A DNA stretch of 6,121 nt, taken from contig JBDTRY010000229.1 of NCBI GenBank assembly GCA_039931435.1, forward strand, positions 1 to 6,121, read 5' to 3'. Source of the DNA: JBDTRY01 sp039931435 (GTDB lineage Bacteria > Acidobacteriota > Thermoanaerobaculia > Gp7-AA8). The position numbers and the translations under genes are program-made. Positions within the stretch are counted from its first letter, which is position 1. Each line of letters opens with the position of its first letter. Below the pieces are notes generated by a model. That model searched no databases. It had not been told where the DNA came from and saw nothing but the letters and a program-made list of their open reading frames with translations. Shown here piece by piece: positions 1-5,120 of this stretch.

Positions 1-950
1 GCGAGCTGATGACGGATCTGGCCCTGCTGAACGGGCGGAAAGACATCGATGATGCGGTGGATGGCCTGTTCGGCGTCGCTGGTATGCAGCGTGGAGAGAA
101 TGAGATGACCGGTCTCCGCCGCGGACAGGGCCGTGGCCACGGTGTCCAGATCGCGCATTTCGCCGACGAGAATCACATCCGGATCCTGCCGCAACGCCGC
201 CCGCAGCGCAGCGGCGAAGGAAGGCGCGTCGCGTCCGATCTCGATCTGCTCGATGACCGAGCGAACATTTCTGTGTTCGTACTCGACAGGGTCCTCGATA
301 GTGATGATGTGGTCTGCCCGACCGCGGTTGATCTCGCCGACCAGCGCTGAAAGTGTCGAGGACTTTCCGCTGCCGGTCGGACCGCAAACGAGCAGCAGGC
401 CCTGTCGCGTCGTCACCAGATCCGTCAGCGAAGTCGGGAGATGCAATTCAGACAATGTCGGGATCTGCAGCGGCAGGCTGCGCACTGCTGCTGCCAGCTC
501 GCCCCTCTGACGATGCACGTTCACGCGAAATCTCCGCAGTGAACCACCCTCGGACGATCCTGCACCCACTCGCAGCGAAAAATCGGCGCTGCCATCAACT
601 TCGATCCTCCGCAACATGCGAAGAGAGAGGTGCGGAGCGAACATTTCGTCGATGTCTTCGCCGTCCAGAATCGATTCGTTCACCGGACCCAGATTTCCTC
701 CGATGCGGACGATCGGCGGAGCTCCGCTGACCAGGACCAGGTCGCTGGCGTTCTGCCTCGCCACCTCGTTAAGGAGACGCTCCAGGGAGCTTCCGCGACG
801 GACATCGCGCTGACCGGCCTCGAGAACCTCACCATGGTCCGCACCTGAAGCGCGGGCCTCGGCAGTACCGCGACCCTGCTCGCCTTCACCGCTGCGGTTG
901 AGCTCCTCCACCAGCCGGTCCAGCTCGGGATTTCGTAGAAAGTCGTTCAT
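1..950 (-). CDS. pilT: PilT-type type IV pilus retraction ATPase (3' end outside window)
   Basis: Cytoplasmic hexameric secretion ATPase of the PilT/PilB family, which powers pilus retraction and twitching. The first 316 residues are visible. Reading from the ATG at 950, the PAS-like N-terminal domain starts near residue 54 (ASDLVLVSG at 68-76, then RFRVNVHRQ). The ATPase core has Walker A GPTGSGKS (190-197), Asp box ITIEDPVEYEH (216-226), Walker B DVILVGEMRD (258-267) and His box GHLILSTLHTSDA (281-293). The core matches PilT/PilU better than PilB, because the long PilB N-terminal domain is absent. Two oddities: residues 1-53 are a charged, Gly/Ala-rich extension not usual in PilT, and the usual His of ASDLHL is Val. 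GAGGGGA at 961-955 sits 4 bases before the ATG and supports this start. The C-terminal part with the AIRxxK-type motif is off the window, so PilT cannot be separated from PilU. Confidence 0.92.
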   Translation of the reverse strand, partial: MNDFLRNPELDRLVEELNRSGEGEQGRGTAEARASGADHGEVLEAGQRDVRRGSSLERLLNEVARQNASDLVLVSGAPPIVRIGGNLGPVNESILDGEDIDEMFAPHLSLRMLRRIEVDGSADFSLRVGAGSSEGGSLRRFRVNVHRQRGELAAAVRSLPLQIPTLSELHLPTSLTDLVTTRQGLLLVCGPTGSGKSSTLSALVGEINRGRADHIITIEDPVEYEHRNVRSVIEQIEIGRDAPSFAAALRAALRQDPDVILVGEMRDLDTVATALSAAETGHLILSTLHTSDAEQAIHRIIDVFPPVQQGQIRHQL

Positions 951-1087
951 CGGTTCCCCTCAGAGCAGCTCGGAAACAATCCAACTTCGCCGATTCTCCT
1001 GCACAATCTACGCAAGAATCCAGCGTTGGTCACTCTACCGGTGGCCCTCGCAACAAACTTGCATCGAGAAGCGTTTCCGAGGATGTA
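951..1087. other. divergent intergenic spacer between pilT and moaD
   Basis: This 137-base gap separates two divergent start codons and must hold the promoters of both transcription units if each has its own. It contains the pilT ribosome site (961-955, minus strand) and the moaD ribosome site GAGGA (1079-1083, plus strand). I looked for paired -35/-10 boxes on both strands and found none good enough to name. I see no operator-like palindrome. Confidence 0.5.
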
Positions 1088-1369
1088 ATGACCAGTGACC
1101 CATCGATTCAATCGGCTACGGGCATCAGCGTGAAGCTTCTTCTTTTCGCCGTGCTGCGCGACATCGTCGGAGCCGACGAGCGCGACCTCGATCTCCCCAA
1201 CGGCGCCACCGCGGACGACGTCTGGCAGGATCTCCGCCGCCAGCATGCATCCCTCGAGGGCTACGCCACCGCGCCCATGACTGCCATCAACATGCAGTAC
1301 GTGAAATCGTCAGCAGTGCTTCAACATGGCGACGAGCTGGCGTTCATCCCACCGGTTTCCGGAGGCTGA
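1088..1369 (+). CDS. moaD: Molybdopterin synthase small subunit MoaD (ThiS/MoaD family)
   Basis: Ubiquitin-fold sulfur carrier. Its C-terminal Gly is adenylated by MoeB and converted to a thiocarboxylate, and it then donates sulfur inside MoaE to turn cyclic pyranopterin monophosphate into molybdopterin. At 93 residues it is slightly longer than the usual 80-85. The family's first strand appears as ISVKLLLFAVLRDIVG (13-28). The end INMQYVKSSAVLQHGDELAFIPPVSGG (67-93) has the GDE-A-x-PPVSGG signature and the obligatory terminal Gly-Gly (92-93). The ATG at 1088 is preceded 4 bases away by GAGGA (1079-1083). It gives a 12-residue tail before the domain; the in-frame GTG at residue 15 has no good ribosome site. 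The gene abuts moaE with no spacer. MoaA, MoaC and MoeB are not in the window, so their partners must lie elsewhere. Confidence 0.93.
   Translation: MTSDPSIQSATGISVKLLLFAVLRDIVGADERDLDLPNGATADDVWQDLRRQHASLEGYATAPMTAINMQYVKSSAVLQHGDELAFIPPVSGG
1361..1365 (+). promoter_or_regulatory. moaE ribosome binding site inside the moaD GlyGly codons
   Basis: GGAGG is formed by the final two glycine codons of moaD (GGA GGC) and lies 4 bases before the moaE ATG at 1370. The catalytic C-terminus of MoaD and the Shine-Dalgarno of its partner are therefore the same bases, which implies tight translational coupling. Confidence 0.85.
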
Positions 1370-1783
1370 ATGAGCCGCCACCTCACAGACGATCCCATCG
1401 ACGTTGGCGAGCTGGCGCGGGCGGTGCTGCGCTCGTCGGACGGAGGGCTGGTCGTTTTTTCCGGCGTCGTTCGCGATCACCACGAAGGCCACGCTGTGGA
1501 GTCAATCACCTACGACGGCTATCGTCCGATGGCCGATGCCGAGATCGCCGGCGTCATCGAAGCCGTGGAAACCAGATATCCCGGTGTGCGGGTAGCAGTG
1601 ATTCACCGGCTGGGTCTGATTTCCGTGGGAGAAATTTCCGTAGCCATCGCCTGCGTCGCCGCCCATCGCGCGGAAGCCTTCGACGCCTGCCGCGAAGTAA
1701 TCGACAGGATCAAGGAGCGCGTACCAATCTGGAAAAAAGAGAAAACACCCGACGGCGAGATCTGGGTGGGATGGCAGAAGTGA
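1370..1783 (+). CDS. moaE: Molybdopterin synthase catalytic subunit MoaE
   Basis: Large subunit of molybdopterin synthase. It forms the MoaD2-MoaE2 heterotetramer in the cytoplasm and binds the pterin precursor while two MoaD thiocarboxylates deliver sulfur. At 137 residues it is near the family norm of 140-150. The visible signature is FSGVVRDHHEG (30-40, R35 equivalent to the E. coli pterin-pocket Arg), VAVIHRLG (75-82), VAAHRAEAFDACR (96-108) and IKERVPIWKKE (114-124). K115 and K122 align with the two catalytic lysines of E. coli MoaE (K119 and K126). The C-terminal tail is short, ending soon after the conserved GEIWVGWQK. The ATG directly follows the moaD stop, with GGAGG 4 bases upstream, so the two subunits are made together. 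All key residues are present and the gene looks intact. Confidence 0.95.
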   Translation: MSRHLTDDPIDVGELARAVLRSSDGGLVVFSGVVRDHHEGHAVESITYDGYRPMADAEIAGVIEAVETRYPGVRVAVIHRLGLISVGEISVAIACVAAHRAEAFDACREVIDRIKERVPIWKKEKTPDGEIWVGWQK

Positions 1784-1839
1784 GCTCGTCTCGGAGCGAG
1801 TCGCCTGCGCGCTCACCGGGAGTGTCCCGCCTTCAAAAC

Positions 1840-1923
1840 GTTATCCCGAAGCGACGCGAAGATCTGCGGTGAGGCCTGGGACAGCCGCATGGCAGGGACG
1901 GGGAGATCCCTCCTCGGGATGAC
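1840..1923. repeat. imperfect palindromic intergenic element with ATCCCGA/TCGGGAT arms
   Basis: The outer arm GTTATCCCGA (1840-1849) pairs with TCGGGATGAC (1914-1923) over 10 positions, one of them a G-T wobble. A second arm GATCT (1861-1865) pairs with AGATC (1904-1908). An inner arm GCGGT (1866-1870) pairs with GCCGC (1884-1888), one of the five as a wobble. The nested, interrupted stems look like a small non-coding mobile or REP-like element, and could also fold as RNA at the end of the moaDE transcript. From memory, intergenic repeats with ATCCCGAG...CTCGGGAT ends are frequent in Acidobacteriota-type genomes. Only one copy lies in this window, so a repeat family is inferred. Confidence 0.55.
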
Positions 1924-2043
1924 ATCGTCGGCGCAGGAGCAGCCCCTCTCATCAGCAACGTCGAGCGAACTGCCGTCGTCCTATCTCTTCTACCTGGTTG
2001 CTCAAAAGACCGCCGAACATCGGAGTGTACCCACCCCGGCAGG

Positions 2044-2073
2044 GTGACAAGACACACGCCGCGATGACAGAAT
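2044..2073 (+). promoter_or_regulatory. possible promoter of the NUDIX-MBL pair
   Basis: GTGACA (2044-2049, five of six bases of TTGACA) and CAGAAT (2068-2073, four of six of TATAAT) are 18 bases apart. Transcription would start about 7 bases beyond the -10 box, almost on the ATG at 2084. That fits the absence of any Shine-Dalgarno there. This is a hand match in GC-rich DNA and weak evidence. Confidence 0.3.
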
Positions 2074-2083
2074 CCTCATCCGT

Positions 2084-2821
2084 ATGATTGATGTGACCAG
2101 CAGCCAGTTGCCCTTGGGCGCAGGCTCGGGATCTTCCGACGTTGAGGCTCTTCCCGCGGCCACGACGATCGTCCTCCGCGGTGATCCGTTCGAGGTTCTC
2201 CTCCTCCGTCGTCACGAGAAGAGCACCTTCGTCCCAGGGTCCTGGGTCTTCCCCGGGGGAGCAGTTGACGATGCCGATCGCGCAGCCGCGGAAACCATGG
2301 CCACAGGCGATCGCACGCTGAACGTGATGAAGATCTCCGCAATCCGTGAGTTGTTCGAGGAGGCTGGAATCTGGACTGGAACGGCACCCGATGACCTCCA
2401 GTCACGGCGTCAGACGCTCCTCCACTCCGCGGGCGGATTCGCCGAACTGCTATCCCAATTTCCCGTCGATCTCGACCAGCTGGTCTTGACGGCCCGATGG
2501 ATTACACCGCTCGGAGTGCGGAAGCGCTACGACACCTGGTTCTTCCTCGTTGAGGTTCCCCCGCACTCCGTGGCCACCGCGGACGAGCGGGAAGCTGTGG
2601 AGATAACCTGGGTCACTCCTTCCGAGGCACTGGAAAGGAACCGCAACGGGGCGATGCCCATGGTTTTCCCTACGATCCGGAACCTCGAAGCCATCGTCGA
2701 GTACTCCTCGCCCGCTGCCCTGCTGTCAGCCCGCAGATCCGCCAAGGTAAAGACCACGCGGCCGATTCTCGTTGTCGACGGAGACAGCAAGAAAATCATT
2801 CTTCCGGATGATGGTTCGTGA
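2084..2821 (+). CDS. NUDIX hydrolase, NUDT19-like (possible CoA or nucleotide diphosphatase)
   Basis: Predicted cytoplasmic pyrophosphohydrolase of 245 residues. Strands TTIVLRGDPFEVLLLRRHEKS (27-47) lead into WVFPGG (54-59), and the catalytic half of the Nudix box is AIRELFEEAGI (86-96), with E89, E92 and E93 as expected metal ligands. Between G59 and R88 there are 28 residues where the classic GX5EX7RE box has 13, so the box is split by about 15 extra residues. Split boxes of this kind are known in the NUDT19/RP2 branch, whose mammalian member hydrolyses coenzyme A. The substrate here is unproven. The tail, including KTTRPILVVDGD and IILPDDG, is typical of bacterial relatives. The ATG at 2084 has no ribosome site, but it is the only start codon after the in-frame stop at 2045 and before the domain that gives a normal N-terminus. 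The stop overlaps the next gene's GTG by 4 bases, so the two are translationally coupled. Confidence 0.85.
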   Translation: MIDVTSSQLPLGAGSGSSDVEALPAATTIVLRGDPFEVLLLRRHEKSTFVPGSWVFPGGAVDDADRAAAETMATGDRTLNVMKISAIRELFEEAGIWTGTAPDDLQSRRQTLLHSAGGFAELLSQFPVDLDQLVLTARWITPLGVRKRYDTWFFLVEVPPHSVATADEREAVEITWVTPSEALERNRNGAMPMVFPTIRNLEAIVEYSSPAALLSARRSAKVKTTRPILVVDGDSKKIILPDDGS

Positions 2822-3579
2822 TCCGGCAACTTCGGGCACCGAATCCCGGGCCATTCACACTGGATGGGACGAACACCTACATCGTCGATGACGTAGCCAT
2901 CATCGACCCAGGTCCGGCCAGCAGACCGCACGTTGACAGGCTTCTGGCGGCGGCGCCGCTGCTGGAGAAGATTCTCATCACCCACCGCCACGGCGATCAC
3001 GCTCCGGGCGCCATTGACCTGGCCTGGCGCAGTGGAGCCATCGTAATCGCCCCGCCCGGAGTGCTGAACGATGATCTCGTGCACCGCCGGCTTGTCGATG
3101 GAGATGAGATCAAAGCAGGTCAGACGATTCTCGAGGCCATCGCCACCCCCGGGCACACCGCCGAACACTTCTGCTTTCTCTCGCGCGAAGGCGATCTATT
3201 CACCGGAGACATGATTCTCGGCGCGGGAACGACGGCCATCTTTCCGCCGGACGGAAACATGGGCCAGTATCTGCACTCTCTCGAGGGCCTTCGCACTCGC
3301 CACCCGAAGCGCATCTTCCCCGGACATGGCCCCATCCGCGACGACGCGGTTCCTCTGATCGATTCCTACATCGAGCACCGTCGTATGCGCGAAGGGGAAG
3401 TCATCGAGCAACTGGCCCCGGGACCGATGACCATCCCGGAATTGCGGGCGAAGATCTATCCGGATCTCGCCGAGGGGCTGGAGCCGGCCGCAGAGGCGCA
3501 ATTGCTGGCCCATCTCACGCACCTCCGCGAACAGGGAAAAGTTGATGAAGAGGGAGAGTTCTACGGATTGACCAGGTGA
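2818..3579 (+). CDS. MBL-fold metallo-hydrolase, LACTB2-like
   Basis: Metallo-beta-lactamase-fold hydrolase of 253 residues with no signal peptide, so probably cytoplasmic. The zinc ligands are all visible: THRHGDH (55-61; H56, H58, D60, H61), TPGHT (H113), FTGD (D131) and FPGHG (H170). The N-terminal PNPGPFTLDGTNTYIV (8-23) and the C-terminal helical/winged-helix segment (about 185-250, with MTIPELRAKIYPDL) match the LACTB2 branch. Its human member is a single-strand endoribonuclease, while other relatives are glyoxalase II-like thioesterases. The bacterial substrate is therefore open. It starts with GTG at 2818 inside the NUDIX stop (GTGA overlap). No in-frame ATG lies nearby, and the ribosome site is poor, so translation probably depends on coupling. 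NUDIX plus LACTB2-like neighbours suggest a shared role in clearing CoA or nucleotide derivatives, which is inference. Confidence 0.9.
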   Translation: MIRQLRAPNPGPFTLDGTNTYIVDDVAIIDPGPASRPHVDRLLAAAPLLEKILITHRHGDHAPGAIDLAWRSGAIVIAPPGVLNDDLVHRRLVDGDEIKAGQTILEAIATPGHTAEHFCFLSREGDLFTGDMILGAGTTAIFPPDGNMGQYLHSLEGLRTRHPKRIFPGHGPIRDDAVPLIDSYIEHRRMREGEVIEQLAPGPMTIPELRAKIYPDLAEGLEPAAEAQLLAHLTHLREQGKVDEEGEFYGLTR

Positions 3580-3601
3580 AGGCGGGCGGACCCGGGATCG
3601 T

Positions 3602-3626
3602 CGATTCAGCGCGGAAGCGCGAATCG
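3602..3626. terminator. bulged GNRA-loop hairpin between convergent genes
   Basis: CGATTC (3602-3607) and GCGC (3609-3612) pair with GCGC (3617-3620) and GAATCG (3621-3626), leaving one bulged A (3608) and the tetraloop GGAA. That is a 10-bp stem on either strand. It lies 22 bases after the MBL stop and covers the last codons and the stop of the minus-strand gene. There is no T tract on either side, so a classic intrinsic terminator is not shown. It may be a 3'-end stabiliser or a shared weak terminator. Confidence 0.45.
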
Positions 3627-4067
3627 CACCATCATCTTGTTGATGTAGTAGATCGCACCCGAGTCCTCCAGCCGGATGAAAAGATCTCCCGGCTGATTCA
3701 TCAGATCGGAAACGCGTGGATGAATGAGGGGAGCGCCGATGCGCACATACCCTTCCAGGCGTGAGCCATCCACCAGCTCCAGAATGGTTTCCTTGATCAG
3801 AGTCAGTTCCTCGGGTTCGCCGCGCGGATCGCTCGTTACGCGAACCCAGAGAATGTGCTCCTTGTTCACGATCTTCGGGATACCGGAGCTGCTCATGGGC
3901 AGAAACTGGCGGGGCCCCTGCAGATACTCTTCCAGGGTTTCAGAAAGCACGCGGTCGGAGGCCGGTGCCAGAAAAATGACGTGCTCCTCCGGCTCGGATC
4001 CGGGCAAAGCCAGATCCACCGTCTGCTCCATCATGGGTACTCGGACATCCATCAATTCGAATCCCAT
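3606..4067 (-). CDS. uncharacterised protein made of two copies of one ~55-residue module
   Basis: Soluble, probably cytoplasmic 153-residue protein with no signal peptide or membrane segment. I do not recognise a named family with certainty; the module recalls short conserved domains of unknown function from acidobacterial and deltaproteobacterial proteins. Module 1 (about 16-77) and module 2 (about 94-149) align. Both have AP (34-35; 112-113) followed by RV (39-40; 118-119), then without gaps F-x5-SG-x5-NK: F55, S61-G62, N68-K69 against F130, S136-G137, N143-K144. Each ends in a hydrophobic strand (ILWVRV; MVRFAL). A hinge containing DPRGEPEE (80-87) lies between them. The ATG at 4067 has GAAGG about 6 bases upstream, and an in-frame TAA at 4100-4098 rules out a much longer start. 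It converges on the MBL gene with 26 bases between stops and diverges from argF. No function can be assigned. Confidence 0.75.
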   Translation of the reverse strand: MGFELMDVRVPMMEQTVDLALPGSEPEEHVIFLAPASDRVLSETLEEYLQGPRQFLPMSSSGIPKIVNKEHILWVRVTSDPRGEPEELTLIKETILELVDGSRLEGYVRIGAPLIHPRVSDLMNQPGDLFIRLEDSGAIYYINKMMVRFALPR

Positions 4068-4119
4068 AGAAACCTTCGAGCTCGAGACCTCGGCCGGTTA
4101 AAGAACGACGTTTCAGAGG

Positions 4120-4149
4120 TTATCACGCAGTGCCGGGCACGCATATAGA
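4120..4149 (+). promoter_or_regulatory. possible argF promoter
   Basis: TTATCA (4120-4125, four of six against TTGACA) and TATAGA (4144-4149) are 18 bases apart; the overlapping TAGAAT (4146-4151) is an even closer -10 box but with a longer spacer. Either gives a leader of roughly 25 bases that includes the GGAGG ribosome site. This is the most AT-rich spot between the two divergent genes. I see no ARG-box-like palindrome, so arginine control is not evident. Confidence 0.35.
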
Positions 4150-4166
4150 ATACGCTGCCGATCGAC

Positions 4167-4171
4167 GGAGG
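4167..4171 (+). promoter_or_regulatory. argF ribosome binding site
   Basis: A strong GGAGG lies 11 bases before GTG 4183, slightly farther than ideal. No other in-frame start lies between them, and the protein begins at its usual place (MKHKDLISIHD), so this site decides the GTG start. Confidence 0.7.
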
Positions 4172-4182
4172 AAAAACCGCAC

Positions 4183-5109
4183 GTGAAACACAAGGATCTC
4201 ATTTCAATCCATGACTATGCCGCCGAGGAAGTCGGCGAGATTTTCGCTCTGGCCAGCGAAATGAAGAAGAACCGCGACCGCTTTTCGAAAGCGCTCGATG
4301 GACGGACTCTGGGGATGATTTTCGAGAAATCATCGACTCGTACCCGCGTCTCCTTCGAAGTGGGGATGTTTCAGCTCGGCGGCCATGCTCTCTTTCTGTC
4401 GGCACGCGACATTCAGCTCGGCCGCGGCGAAACCATTTACGACACTGCCAAGGTTCTCTCCCGCTATCTGGACGGAATCATGGCCCGGACATTCGCCCAC
4501 AAAACCGTCACGGACCTCGCCGAATACGCCTCCATCCCGGTGATCAACGGTCTGACCGATCTGCTCCATCCCTGTCAGGGACTCACCGACTATTTCACGG
4601 CCCTGGAACGATTCGGGGACCTCGAGGGCCGCAAGATCGCCTACGTCGGAGATGGGAACAACATGGCCCACTCGCTGATGTTCGGCGCATCGAAGGTGGG
4701 CATGAACATCACCGTGGCTACGCCGCCAGGCTACGCGCCCGATCCCGAAGTTGTGGCCCGCGCTCAGGCCGATGCCGATGGGGCGGGGACGCGAGTGATC
4801 GTCACTGATTCCATCGAAGAGGCAGTACGCGATGCCGACATCGTGGAGACCGATGTCTGGGCCTCGATGGGTCAGGAGGAGGAGGCCGAAAAGCGCCGGC
4901 GCGATTTCGAGGGCTGGCAGGTAAGCAGAAAGGTCATGGACCTGGCCCGCCCGGAGGCGATCTTCATGCACTGCCTTCCGGCACACCGGGGAGAAGAAGT
5001 GGCTGCTGAGGTCGCGGACTCGGAGCAGTCCGTGATTTATGACGAAGCAGAGAATCGTCTTCACGTACAGAAAGCAGTTCTCTATCTGCTCATGAAGAAC
5101 GGTTCCTGA
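4183..5109 (+). CDS. argF: Ornithine carbamoyltransferase (anabolic type)
   Basis: Transfers the carbamoyl group of carbamoyl phosphate to ornithine, giving citrulline in arginine synthesis; a cytoplasmic trimer in its family. At 308 residues it is full length. The carbamoyl-phosphate domain has the STRTR loop (51-55), the segment DIQLGRGE (76-83), MARTF (100-104) and HPCQ (129-132). The ornithine domain has YVGDGNN (154-160), DVWASMGQE (224-232) and the catalytic loop HCLPAHRG (263-270, with C264). The end NRLHVQKAVLYLLM is typical. All active-site motifs are intact. The sequence reads as ArgF rather than the catabolic ArcB, and no arginine deiminase or carbamate kinase gene is visible. Start is GTG with GGAGG at 4167-4171. 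No other arginine gene lies in the window. The next gene begins 11 bases after the stop and probably shares the transcript. Confidence 0.96.
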   Translation: MKHKDLISIHDYAAEEVGEIFALASEMKKNRDRFSKALDGRTLGMIFEKSSTRTRVSFEVGMFQLGGHALFLSARDIQLGRGETIYDTAKVLSRYLDGIMARTFAHKTVTDLAEYASIPVINGLTDLLHPCQGLTDYFTALERFGDLEGRKIAYVGDGNNMAHSLMFGASKVGMNITVATPPGYAPDPEVVARAQADADGAGTRVIVTDSIEEAVRDADIVETDVWASMGQEEEAEKRRRDFEGWQVSRKVMDLARPEAIFMHCLPAHRGEEVAAEVADSEQSVIYDEAENRLHVQKAVLYLLMKNGS

Positions 5110-5120
5110 CAGGCATAGGC

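Larger units (their letters stand above)
1784..2083. other. 300-base intergenic region without a convincing gene
   Basis: From the moaE stop to the NUDIX start I see no reading frame with a recognisable protein; the frames present on the minus strand are Arg/Pro/Ser-rich and look fortuitous. The stretch starts with a weak stem (GTGAGC at 1780-1785 with GCTCAC at 1811-1816) that lacks a T tract. It then holds an 84-base imperfect palindrome (1840-1923, listed separately), and ends with a possible promoter for the NUDIX gene. No tRNA or riboswitch shape was recognised. Confidence 0.6.

Noticed and set aside
9..848. Several plus-strand open frames at the left end
   Set aside because: All are opposite the minus-strand PilT-like gene, whose Walker, Asp and His boxes fix the coding strand. 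The plus frames are Arg/Ser-rich and featureless.
1780..1816. Stem GTGAGC...GCTCAC around the moaE stop as a terminator
   Set aside because: Only six outer pairs with a large, weakly paired interior and no T tract. Chance is likely in this GC-rich DNA.
1833..2215. Two minus-strand frames covering the moaE-NUDIX gap
   Set aside because: They are low-complexity Arg/Pro/Ser translations that cross the palindrome or the NUDIX gene, with no domain. The region is better read as non-coding.
2527..3168. Minus-strand open frame of 213 codons across the NUDIX-MBL junction
   Set aside because: It overlaps two well-supported genes and has no recognisable domain or ribosome site.
4076..4085. Perfect 10-base palindrome TCGAGCTCGA upstream of the minus-strand gene as an operator
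   Set aside because: Short, made of common CG/GAGCTC steps, and lacking a second copy or a known regulator match. It could equally be chance overlap with the ribosome-site region.
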